DNA from: Larix sibirica
Taxonomy: Eukaryota > Streptophyta > Pinopsida > Pinales > Pinaceae
Direction: 5' to 3'
Assembly: GCA_004151065.3 (NCBI GenBank)
Contig: NWUY0300040528.1
Location: forward strand, 1 to 20,199
Length of the DNA stretch: 20,199 bases
Shown here: in pieces, positions 1-7,172 of the stretch
How the letters are laid out: the number at the start of each line of letters is the position of its first letter
How positions within the stretch are numbered: the stretch's first letter is position 1
Program-made: the position numbers and the translations under genes
The notes under the pieces: generated by a model
The model's database searches: none
What the model was told of the DNA's origin: nothing
What the model saw: the letters and a program-made list of their open reading frames with translations, nothing else

Positions 1-358
1 AAATGGTTAAATCTATTAGAGGATTATTACTCTACTCAAAAAAATTCTGACAATGATAAGATCACCTTCGCGCTCCTTAAGTCCCTCCTTCATGTCAAAT
101 ATTGGTGGGATGGTTACTCTGAGAGGCATGTCGGAGATGAGTCTATAGAATATGGTACAAAACCCTCTTGGAAATCCTTTTCAAATTCCATAAAGGAATA
201 GTTCTACTCCACCAATCATCACCATAATCATAGTCATTTCCAAACCCTAGGATATTCCAAGATAATCACCATGATATATTCCAAGATAATCACCATGATA
301 TATTCCAATATCATCACCATAATCAGCTTAACACATCTATGCAAGATCACCAAATAAA
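1..358 (+). pseudogene. Ty3-type Gag core fragment, 5' truncated by window edge
   Basis: Frame 1 is open from the first base to a TAG at 199-201, then open again to about 358. The translation has the plant Ty3 Gag (retrotransposon Gag/capsid) pattern: WLNLLEDYYSTQ, then ITFALLKSLLHVKYWW, then a PSWKSFSNSIKE segment. In this family the core assembles the capsid-like particle that packages element RNA in the cytoplasm. The TAG falls where the family usually has Gln in a K-E-Q-F/Y-Y motif, so it most likely arose as CAG>TAG. After the stop the sequence becomes His/Asn-rich. The protein N-terminus lies outside the window. It belongs to a different element from the one starting at 701, whose Gag is not similar. 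Family assignment is by motif recognition only. Confidence 0.75.
251..320 (+). repeat. 24-bp tandem repeat, about 3 copies
   Basis: The unit GATATATTCCAAGATAATCACCAT occurs at 273-296, with a copy shortened by 2 bp at 251-272 and a third, slightly changed copy at 297-320. The unit length is a multiple of three. In the frame starting at 252 it reads as a repeated eight-residue, His/Asp-rich peptide (DIFQDNHH), so the repeat may have expanded inside a coding linker after the Gag core. Confidence 0.85.
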
Positions 359-489
359 AGGCTCTAACGCATACTCAAGATCGATACCATTTTCAAGGAA
401 ACAATATGAACCCTAGTCCATAAGATGTATGACCATCACAAGAGAAGCCCGTGTATAAGAACCCTACATTTTCCAAGATGAAGAAATAA

Positions 490-700
490 AAAAAGAAACC
501 ATTCACCAAAATAAACTCTATATCATGTCATCACATAGTCATAGCAACAACATTTCCAACAAGCCAAGAATTTTGTGATTCTGATATCGTATCAGAAAGT
601 TGTGCAAATATTAAAATTGTCAAAAATCATCCTCTTGTACCTCCGCTTATCTATCCTTGTACCTTCACTATTCCCTCTTTTACTTGCACCTTAGAGATGA
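490..700 (+). pseudogene. Coding-like relic of the upstream element
   Basis: Frame 1 is open from 490 and runs across the LTR boundary to a TAA at 727-729. The peptide includes ATTFPTSQEFCDSDIVSES and later HPLVPPLIYPCTFTIP. I do not recognise a domain. It shares the frame and strand of the Gag fragment at the window start, so it is probably a further part of the same old element, cut by the insertion at 701. Between 359 and 489 the frame is broken. It could also be chance, since the stretch is only about 70 codons. Confidence 0.25.
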
Positions 701-1016
701 TGTTGGATGATCCTAAGTCAGTCGCCTAACTAGGTCCTCTGTTCGACCTCTTCATGGAACATGTCGAATCGTTGTGTCGAGTTGGTTAGTGAGCTGACAT
801 GTCATTATGTAACTGTTTGTAAACCATATATATAGGATAGAGATCCGGATACATGAAGCACTAATACATTGTAAAGCACTTTTGTACTTATATTAAGTAA
901 TAGAAAGACTTGTTGGCTCTACCACCATTACTTATCTTTTGTCCATATATATTTATTTACTTTCTTATTCTATAACATGTATCGTTGGTAACTATGCAAT
1001 CCACTTAACTACAACA
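701..1016 (+). repeat. 5' LTR
   Basis: The LTR begins TGTTGGATGATCC and ends CCACTTAACTACAACA. It aligns along its length with 6111-6414; the best-conserved blocks are ACTAGGTCCTC, GTAAACCATATATATAGG, CCACCATTACTTATCTT and ATCGTTGGTAACTATGCAA. The 5' copy has about 12 extra bases near 770-782. A TATA box sits near the middle, so U3 is about 130 bp and R-U5 about 180 bp. Confidence 0.92.
827..835 (+). promoter_or_regulatory. TATA box of the 5' LTR
   Basis: TATATATAG lies within the conserved block GTAAACCATATATATAGG. It is retained unchanged in the 3' LTR although the flanks have diverged. It would place the start of the element transcript about 30 bp downstream. Confidence 0.7.
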
Positions 1017-1017
1017 T

Positions 1018-1036
1018 TGGTTCTGTTGTCGGAGAT
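1018..1036 (+). other. Primer-binding site, tRNA-Asp type (decayed)
   Basis: TGGTTCTGTTGTCGGAGAT begins one base after the 5' LTR. It aligns with the plant tRNA-Asp PBS consensus TGGCGCCGTTGCCGGGGA, as used by Athila/Tat-type Ty3 elements. The mismatches are mainly C>T and G>A, as expected from methylation decay. The position directly after the LTR supports the LTR boundary. Confidence 0.75.
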
Positions 1037-1067
1037 ACATGCATAGGATGATAATGAGCATGATCTA

Positions 1068-2263
1068 ATGATATCAGAACATGAGAGAAAGGAATGGTGG
1101 GATATAAAGATAGAAAATTATCTGCAACATTATGCTAGAAGAAACAAGTTGACTATCGCTCAAGCAAGGGAGAATTTCTTTTCTGAAACACATGAAAAGT
1201 TCGTTCAATCCGTGTCGTTCGCATTGAAGAATCTTCTAGATGAAAATACTGGTAGATGAAAAATATCGACAATTTCTAAAAACACTAAACAGAGGAGGCC
1301 ACAGAAATTTATCTGAATGGTGTGAAAGAATTGTTGACGAGTTCTGTGAAGAGTCCGTGATTAAAGAGTGAGTATCTGTCAATAACGTGAAGCATAGGTT
1401 CTATAATGACATTACTGAACAATTCCTTTGTTCTCTATCAACGCTTCTGTTTAAATTCTTGATCAACAAAGAAGCAAGGCATATTGTCGAACCTCGACCA
1501 CTTTTGTTACCACCACTCTCGAACATGAACTGGGAAGAAAAACAAAGAAAGTGGGAAAAATTCGTGAAAGAGCGAGAGTGGGAATACTTTCTAAGAAAAT
1601 GAATTGTTGCACCACCCTAGTTCTCTAAAGATCTTCGGGTTGGAAATGGGGGGTAGACGACAGCATTCTGGACAGAGTAGATGAATAATTGTTGACAGAT
1701 GAAAAACATGATATGGACAGCAGTGAGAAATCCCAAAAATTTGACAATGATAGAATAATGATCCATAAAAGCACTCCGGATATCCAAAATATTGAACGAG
1801 AAAAGAGAAGAAAGCGATGGGAGGAGTTAAGGGAGAATGCTAGTTCGCTCCAGAAAAAAAAAGGTCAGGTATAGTGACAGATGCAGCAGGAAATCCGCCA
1901 GAGTCGATTCGATCTCGACAGGAAGAGGGCGATGATGAACCACTGTCACCGATGGATGAAGACCAGTGGATGGAGCATGGAAGCACTCTCCATGTGAGTA
2001 TACCTGGCGTTATAAATTCTCATTCCCCATTACATCTAACTCAAAGTGCCCAAGTACAAGAAATTGTCAAAAAATATTTAGGATTTCACCCTGGCCAATA
2101 TGGCATCTGGAGCCGACGGAACGATGAAGGTAATGAGGTCGATAGATTATTGATCCATTGACAACAAGAAGGGAATTGGGTCACTTTTCAATCCGAATTC
2201 TCCAACCGAAGTTTTCATCTACTCTATCCCGATCGTGAGGGAGTGCCCCCCAGCCACTTCTAG
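1068..2263 (+). pseudogene. Unrecognised ORF between PBS and gag, broken
   Basis: Coding-like pieces follow one another on the + strand: frame 0 from 1068 (ISEHERKEWWDIKIENYL), frame 1 from about 1252 to 1602 with a TGA at 1369, frame 0 to 1874, then frame 2 from 1874 to 2263 with a TGA at 2159. The pieces are hydrophilic and charged, with segments such as NWEEKQRKWEKFVKEREWEY, EREKRRKRWEELREN and LGFHPGQYGIWSRRND. I see no domain I can name. Tat-lineage elements such as Ogre often carry an extra ORF ahead of gag, and this position fits that, but homology is not shown. It could also be the N-terminal part of Gag. At least three frame changes and several stops make it non-functional. Confidence 0.4.
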
Positions 2264-2466
2264 CATTAAGTGATCTGTCAAGTCAGTCGGGATCCCCGAA
2301 AACAAGTACAATCCAGATAAAAGAAAATTTTACCTAGATATCGACAAAAGTTGTAGCATAAATTCAACAACCGACAGCCGACGAAGAGCTGACTAAACCC
2401 AGTAACATTGTTTTCAAAAGTGAAGAACGTGCACTAACTCCTGTCAATACACCTCAGGAAATAGTA
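2264..2466 (+). other. Spacer between upstream ORF and gag
   Basis: About 200 bp with frequent stops in all three forward frames. Short coding-like stretches (for example ENKYNPDKRKFYLDIDK near 2300-2350) suggest it was once translated together with its neighbours. No other signal is seen. Confidence 0.3.
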
Positions 2467-4082
2467 TTGGTAGAAAACAGCTCTAAGAACATTTTTGCCA
2501 CCAGAAGCAATCCACCATCACCACCATTGAACTTGGACATCAAAATTGCAGTAGATATGGGACACATAATGACACACCTTCCCTTCTATGAAGGTGATGA
2601 AGATCCAAAAGGAATTGGTTTGTGTGTGAATCAATCTGGGAAGCCAATGCCATTGCCAAGGAAGATCGACAAATGGCACAATTCGTTGGTGCCCTTCGAA
2701 AACGAGCACTTACATGGTACATCACTTATAAAGAAAGAACACCTACTACATCAAAAGATTAGATAAAACAACAATTTTTCTCTTTCTTTAAAACCCCAGA
2801 TGCAAAGTTTCTAACTGCTAAGAAGTTGAAAATCACAACTCAGAAACCAACAGAAACTATTAGGGACTGTGATACAAGATTAAAGGATTTGCTAAGCTAG
2901 ATTGAGCATGATATTGAAGAATCCTTATTGGTCCAATGGTTTGTGGCTGGGCTAGTACAGAAAATTAGAATACACATGTGTTTCACTGATTTCACTACAT
3001 ATGAAGATGCATTGACAAAAGCATTACAAATAGAAATGGATGATGATTATCCAGTAGCTCCTGTCGACCGCCGCATTGAAGAACAACTGGAGAATATGCA
3101 AAAATCCATTCGCGAAATCATCCTGAGAGGAGTCGATATGTGGTGTACAAAATGCTCAAGAATCGGCCATATGAAAGATTTTTGTCGACAAGATGACCAC
3201 CAATAGGATGTCCACTTTGTACAAACAAAAATTTTATGTGACATCTTCCAAGAACACAACTCACATTCAATGAAAGATTGTCGCTACAACATGAAGAATG
3301 ATCAAGCTCGATGGTGCACTATATGTGATGTAAAAAATCATTCCACGATAGAATGTAGCCTCAATTTAAAGAATAAGAAGAATTATCACGCAGTCTGTTA
3401 GACCAATGTCATCGACCAGAGAAACGATAGAAATGACATAAATGATAGAAACTACGGAAACGCAAGGTATCAAAGAAACGACGGCCGACGAAATGACAAA
3501 TTCAACCGTTGAGAAGAATTTCAAGGTCATGGATGAAACACTAGAAATCGAGACCCCCGACCATGTCGACGACTATAGTTCTTTACGTGCCTAAGTGAAG
3601 AACATCTTTTTGCAGACTGTCCTTTCAAAGATCGGACAGATCTCAAATTCTGTACAAAGTGTGAGGTAGGTGATCACTTCTTGGAGGATTTTTCCACCAT
3701 ACTTGAAAATATTACTAATAAAAAGAATGTTAACATCTTGTCGCGTGTTCATAAGTCTGTTATTGTTAACACTAAGAATCTTCAGATTGTAACTCGTCAA
3801 GGAACTAAAATTGGTGCTGATAACCCACAAATTAGCAAAATAAAAAGTAAAGACGATTATCCTAATCCAATTGAACAGAAGCACTTGTATAATAATGCTA
3901 CAAATTGTTTTCAAGAATTAGCATACCAAGAAGACAATGATGAATCTCAACAAAGAAATAGTAATGAACTTGTCAACTTAATAACCAAGGATGAAGTTGT
4001 TGCAAAGTTCATAGACCTAATGCATTACATTAAAATAAAATCTGTCGAAGACAAATAAACTAAAAATATTTGTCGACTAAGG
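2467..4082 (+). pseudogene. gag: Gag polyprotein with zinc-knuckle array, broken
   Basis: The Gag core starts with MTHLPFYEGDEDPK in frame 1. An apparent one-base loss in the A-run near 2611 moves it to frame 0, where it continues without another shift to the TAA at 4056-4058. Recognisable core motifs are WFVCESIWEANAIA, MAQFVGALRKRALTWY, a segment ending DTRLKDLLS, and LLVQWFVAGLVQKIR, all in the order of the plant Ty3 capsid domain. A nucleocapsid region with CCHC knuckles and a basic Arg/Asn-rich linker (about 3402-3510) follows, then an acidic C-terminal part. In-frame stops are TAG at 2760, 2898, 3204, 3399 and 3576, and TGA at 3510 and 3534. Several lie where related Gags have Gln (for example LLS-Q-I). 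Gag would form the particle and bind RNA; this copy cannot. Confidence 0.82.
3144..3692 (+). other. Array of five CCHC zinc knuckles, three degenerate
   Basis: All five lie in one reading frame (frame 0). Knuckle 1 at 3144-3185 (CTKCSRIGHMKDFC) and knuckle 3 at 3315-3356 (CTICDVKNHSTIEC) are perfect C-x2-C-x4-H-x4-C. Knuckle 2 at 3237-3281 has Phe for the second Cys and one extra residue. Knuckle 4 at 3579-3620 has Phe for the first Cys. Knuckle 5 at 3651-3692 has Phe for the last Cys. Cys>Phe is a single G>T change in TGT or TGC codons. These knuckles bind nucleic acid in retroelement nucleocapsids. Plant Ty3 Gags that I know usually have one or two. Confidence 0.75.
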
Positions 4083-4716
4083 AAAAAAATGATGCTGACC
4101 CACTTGTCAACTTAGAAATTGAAGGATACTTTGTTTGACAAGTCATCCTCAACTTCGGATCACAAGCAAATATTATGACTAGAGAAACTTGAGAACACCT
4201 TGGTTGACCACAACTACACGAGTCAGGCATCTATCTAAAACTAGCCGACCAAGGACTGATTGAACCAATTGGGGTATGGAAAAATCTCAATACATCCATC
4301 AAGGGCATCACAACACAGTTGACTTTGAAATTATCGACCCAAAAGAAGGTTCCAGTTCCTTTCCTGCCCTAGTTGGCCGACCATGGGGAAGAAAATGAAA
4401 GCTTCAATATCACTTGACAAAGATAGNTTCCTTTCCTGCCCTAGTTGGCCGACCATGGGGAAGAAAAATGAAATCCTCAATATCACTTGATAAAGATATG
4501 ATAAAACTCAAGGGAAATGGGAAGAAAGTGATTGTAACCATTCACCCATCGGAAGGACAACCCTGGATAGAATCTATCGATGATGACATCGACATTCGAC
4601 AATTATATCAAGTAACAAACAATGAAGACTATACTAAGCCTAACGCACAAGGAGACATCCACCTTGGGAACCCTACATCAATCAGATATAATTCAGACGC
4701 TGAACTATACGACTAG
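4083..4716 (+). pseudogene. Retropepsin-like aspartic protease, inactive
   Basis: After a frame change in the A7 run at 4083-4089, frame 2 gives VNLEIEGYFV, then LNFGSQANIMTRET, EHLG and LADQGLIEPIG. This is the plant Ty3 protease pattern (D-x-G-S-x-x-N-I-M). The catalytic Asp at 4151-4153 reads AAC (Asn), consistent with GAC>AAC. Stops are TGA at 4136, 4190 (Trp position, TGG>TGA) and 4205. Near 4300 the frame changes again, to frame 1, which carries the family's C-terminal signature ALVGRPWGRK. The family cleaves Gag and Pol within particles. A short region is present twice around an N base (4356-4498), so the local order may be an assembly error. Confidence 0.75.
4356..4498 (+). repeat. 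71-bp near-identical direct repeat flanking a single N
   Basis: The copies are 4356-4425 and 4428-4498, both beginning TTCCTTTCCTGCCCTAGTTGG and ending CACTTGANAAAGATA (N = C or T). They differ at about four positions, including one A in an A-run that shifts the frame of the first copy (aga aaa tga). The offset is 72 bp including the N at 4427. This is the pattern expected when two overlapping contig ends are joined with a placeholder base; a true tandem duplication is the alternative. Confidence 0.9.
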
Positions 4717-5385
4717 GAAATGGAGAACTATGAATTACAAGCATGAGAATGTCGGACGATTGCATTTATCCCTAAAAAGAAAATCCAACACTATTTTTCT
4801 GCCTCTATCATTCCAAAGATTTTCGAAAGAAAAATCAGAGAATATATGACACTCGCACCGGTGAGAAACGAGTCATCGGGTGTTCCACCGTTGAGATACA
4901 AAGAATGAGAAACCCCATCATACCATGTTGAGACGATATCAAATAATATTGGAGAACAAGGTCGACTTCAGAGTTTGGTAGAAACCTTCACAGGTCAAGC
5001 TGCAAGATAGTGGGATACACATAAGTTGAGGCTTCAAAATTGGACTACAACATTGACATACTTTGTCGAAAGATTCGAAGGAAGAAAACTAACACACAAG
5101 CAAACATTCCAATTTTCACACAATGCCAAGATCCTAAAAAGCATATCGACAACTGCGAAAAAGAATGGAAAATATTAGGCTACAAAGACAAAAGAACCTT
5201 CCCACACCTTTTTCCAAGTTCACTCGACGATTTACCAAACAAATGGTACAAAATGGAATAAGCAAGAGGAGAAACATTTATTTGGAAAGAAANTAAGAGA
5301 AAATTTCATCAAATATTTTATGTTTTCTCTGCAGGATGATCTATTAATAGAAGCAAGTGAAAATTTTCCTACAGCTAGCAAGTAG
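4717..5385 (+). pseudogene. Second Gag-like domain, downstream of protease
   Basis: Frame 1 continues from the protease to about 5085 with stops at 4714, 4744, 4906 and near 4993. It includes IAFIPKKKIQHYF, KIREYMTLAPVRNES, LVETFTGQAAR and LRLQNWTTTLTYFVERFEG. The reading then moves to frame 0: HIDNCEKEWKILGYKD, FPHLFPSSLDDLPNKWYKME and, after a TAA at 5259, ARGETFIW. At the N (5293) it shifts once more: RENFIKYFMFSLQDDLLIEA. The WKxLGYxD...FPHLFPxxLDDLPNKWY pattern is that of another type of plant Ty3 capsid domain, distinct from the Gag at 2467-4082. It occupies the place where reverse transcriptase is expected. It may be a recombined piece of another element. Confidence in Gag identity is moderate, without a database search. 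Confidence 0.6.
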
Positions 5386-6100
5386 CAAAATATCTTCCCC
5401 ATCCATCCCATCCCTACCAATCTACCACTTCACTGGCCACCCACAAACCTTTTCTATAAAGGGTCGTCCATACCCCATAGGGAATCACACTGAAATATGC
5501 GGGAAGCCATGGCATTATTCTCCACCACCTCTGTTCCTTTTCCTTTGTTGTTCTATCAGAAATGATTGAGTTTTATGGTCGTTCCCCAGTTCTTTTCGTG
5601 ATATATGAGCATTTCGCCATCTTTTTCCTCACAAATCCTCTCCACCCCATGATATATGGGAATTTTGAGAAATATCGAAGTCCCAAGACCAAGATTTGTC
5701 ATTATGTTCCTTTCCACCAATCACGTCCCCGTAGTTCCCTTTCGTATATCCGGTTGATTTACACGCTGGAGCGGACATGGGAGGATTAACAGTCCAAGTA
5801 ACTGTTTTCTTGGATGCTTTATTCTCTAAAACAACATGTGACTCTTTTTTCAATTCTCCACATGATCACAGAGTCGTCGGATGTTGTTCAGTACTAGATC
5901 ATGTTGATGACTTCTTCTACATGGGCACATTTCCAGTCATAACTTGACGACCCAATTCCAACCATGGTCGTAGTCTGCATCATTTCAGATTCATCCACTG
6001 TCTACACTTAGTTTGCACAAGACAAGCAACAACGAATTTAATCTTTTTAGCTAGCCGAAGTTACTTTATGATCTCTTTGGGACGAAGAAAGGATTTGTTT
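5386..6100 (+). other. Non-coding tail of the element before the 3' LTR
   Basis: The first part (5390-5560) is rich in C and T. No domain is recognised on the + strand. A minus-strand open frame without stops covers 5629-5853 (75 codons, starting MKKESHVVLENK, with SWSWDFDISQNSH near its end). Some Tat-lineage elements carry an antisense ORF here, but nothing beyond position and openness supports that reading. The final 40 bp lead into the polypurine tract. Confidence 0.4.
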
Positions 6101-6110
6101 ATGGGGGAGA
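6101..6110 (+). other. Polypurine tract
   Basis: ATGGGGGAGA sits immediately before the TGTT start of the 3' LTR, where plus-strand DNA priming takes place in LTR elements. A second purine-rich stretch (GGGACGAAGAAAGGA) lies just upstream at 6080-6094. Confidence 0.8.
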
Positions 6111-6414
6111 TGTTCAAGGAGCCTAGTTCAGCTGCCTGACTAGGTCCTCCGTTCGACCATTCCGAAGAACATGTCGAGTCGGTTAGTGAACTAACAGGTT
6201 GTTATGTAACTGTCTGTAAACCATATATATAGGTTGGAGAGTCGAATACATAGAGGCACAAAGGTATTGTAATGCACTTCTGTACTTATTTTGAGTAATA
6301 GGAAGACTTATTGGCTCTGCCACCATTACTTATCTTGTGTTCACATCTATATAATTGCTTACTTATCCCATAACACGTATCGTTGGTAACTATGCAATCC
6401 ACTTGACTACAACA
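6111..6414 (+). repeat. 3' LTR
   Basis: It begins TGTTCAAGGAGCC and ends CCACTTGACTACAACA, and aligns throughout with 701-1016. It lacks about 12 bases present in the 5' copy. Both termini agree with TG...CA. Divergence from the 5' LTR is roughly 20-25 % by eye. Confidence 0.92.
6224..6232 (+). promoter_or_regulatory. TATA box of the 3' LTR
   Basis: TATATATAG is identical to the 5' LTR site, in the same conserved context (GTAAACCATATATATAGG). Confidence 0.65.
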
Positions 6415-6893
6415 TCATCCCTGCAACAATTAACCTCAACATGTAGTTCTTCGTTGCTTACCACCTTGGGTTTTTTTCCTTGTAAAACCCACTTTTTATT
6501 TTGATGTTTAAAATTTTTTTTAAAGTAATAACTTGAACTCGATTTATAAAAAAATCGTATGGATGAGTACGGAATCGTACTTTCGAAGGGATGCACATAT
6601 GTGCGAGGGACATGAGTACAACGAAGGGACGCTATTATAGAATGTTACGAAATCAATGGCACAAAAATCAATTATACGCAAATTGAGCGAAATATGATGG
6701 TCGACTACGATTGAATGAGGTTGTAGTGAACAAGGAAATATACAATAGTACATATTATCAATTAACTATACTGTCGATTGATTAACTGACTATACATTTG
6801 ATCAACCAATTGTACAATTGATTGGAAGACATTCTCTTGGTGGTTTGTACAAAACAAAATTATTTGGTGGTTGTACAGATGACAACAATGATA
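6415..6893. other. Non-genic flank, possibly the interior of a minus-strand element
   Basis: No gene is seen. If the PBS and LTR at 6894-7112 are real, this is the start of the interior of a minus-strand element, cut at 6414 by the Ty3 element. A perfect 14-bp palindrome CAATTGTACAATTG lies at 6807-6820 within an AT-rich stretch. Minus-strand open frames at 6390-6753 show no recognisable domain. Confidence 0.35.
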
Positions 6894-6905
6894 TCTCTAA
6901 TAACA
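6894..6905 (-). other. Possible initiator-Met tRNA primer-binding site
   Basis: On the minus strand the sequence reads TGTTATTAGAGA, preceded by ...ATTACAT. It matches the plant iMet PBS TGGTATCAGAGC at 9 of 12 positions. It lies one base after a possible LTR end (CA), as expected for a Ty1/copia or Ty3 element running toward lower coordinates. Confidence 0.45.
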
Positions 6906-6906
6906 A

Positions 6907-7112
6907 TGTAATGAAACGCCTTGTTAAATAGAAAAATTATGCAATAAAAAAAATATTGAATAAAGAATGATTGGCGATGAATGAATGATGATTACTATGT
7001 TCTCATGATGGTATACCTTTATAGGCATTAACTAGGAATTGATTGGTCATGAGAGTGAATAGGTGTGACCTATGACTCTTTATTAATTATTTAATTTATT
7101 TAGTTGCTAACA
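6907..7112 (-). repeat. Possible short LTR on the minus strand
   Basis: Read on the minus strand, the segment starts TGTTAGCAACTAAATAA and ends CATTACA, directly before the iMet-like PBS. It contains CTATAAAG (7017-7024 on the complement) as a TATA-like site. No second copy is found in the window, so the outer boundary rests only on the TGTTAG start. The LTR could extend farther, to include the TATAAATAG at 7164-7172. Confidence 0.35.
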
Positions 7113-7130
7113 TTATTTTTTATTATTTTG

Positions 7131-7149
7131 ATTATTATTATTATTATTG
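7131..7149 (+). repeat. (ATT)n microsatellite
   Basis: Six consecutive ATT units followed by G, within an A/T-rich stretch. Confidence 0.9.
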
Positions 7150-7163
7150 TAAATATTACATGT

Positions 7164-7172
7164 CTATTTATA
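7164..7172 (-). promoter_or_regulatory. TATA-like site on the minus strand
   Basis: The complement reads TATAAATAG, a good plant TATA box. Downstream on that strand are the microsatellite and the candidate LTR. No transcript or gene can be tied to it. Confidence 0.3.

Larger units (their letters stand above)
701..6414 (+). mobile_element. Decayed LTR retrotransposon, Ty3 Athila/Tat-like, lacking RT and integrase
   Basis: This is a 5.7-kb element bounded by two related LTRs of about 316 and 304 bp that both start TGTT and end ACAACA. A tRNA-Asp-like PBS follows the 5' LTR, and a G-rich polypurine tract directly precedes the 3' LTR. The interior, all on the + strand, holds an upstream ORF, a Gag core with zinc knuckles, an aspartic protease, a second Gag-like domain, and a 0.7-kb tail without recognisable coding. 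No reverse transcriptase YxDD-type motif, RNase H or integrase motif is seen after the protease, and there is no room for them. The two LTRs are roughly 75-80 % identical by eye, so the insertion is old. No direct target-site duplication is present. It is probably a non-autonomous derivative that needed enzymes supplied by a relative. Confidence 0.85.

Noticed and set aside
2518-2725. Minus-strand frames inside the Gag region
   Set aside because: Shadows of the + strand Gag coding sequence; the + strand carries the recognisable capsid motifs.
3591-3914. 107-codon minus-strand frame
   Set aside because: Lies opposite the continuous + strand Gag frame 0 with zinc knuckles; treated as its shadow.
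5900-5935. VDDFF-like string on the + strand as a possible reverse transcriptase YxDD motif
   Set aside because: No flanking RT motifs, surrounding frames are broken, and the space before the 3' LTR is too short for RT-RNase H-integrase.
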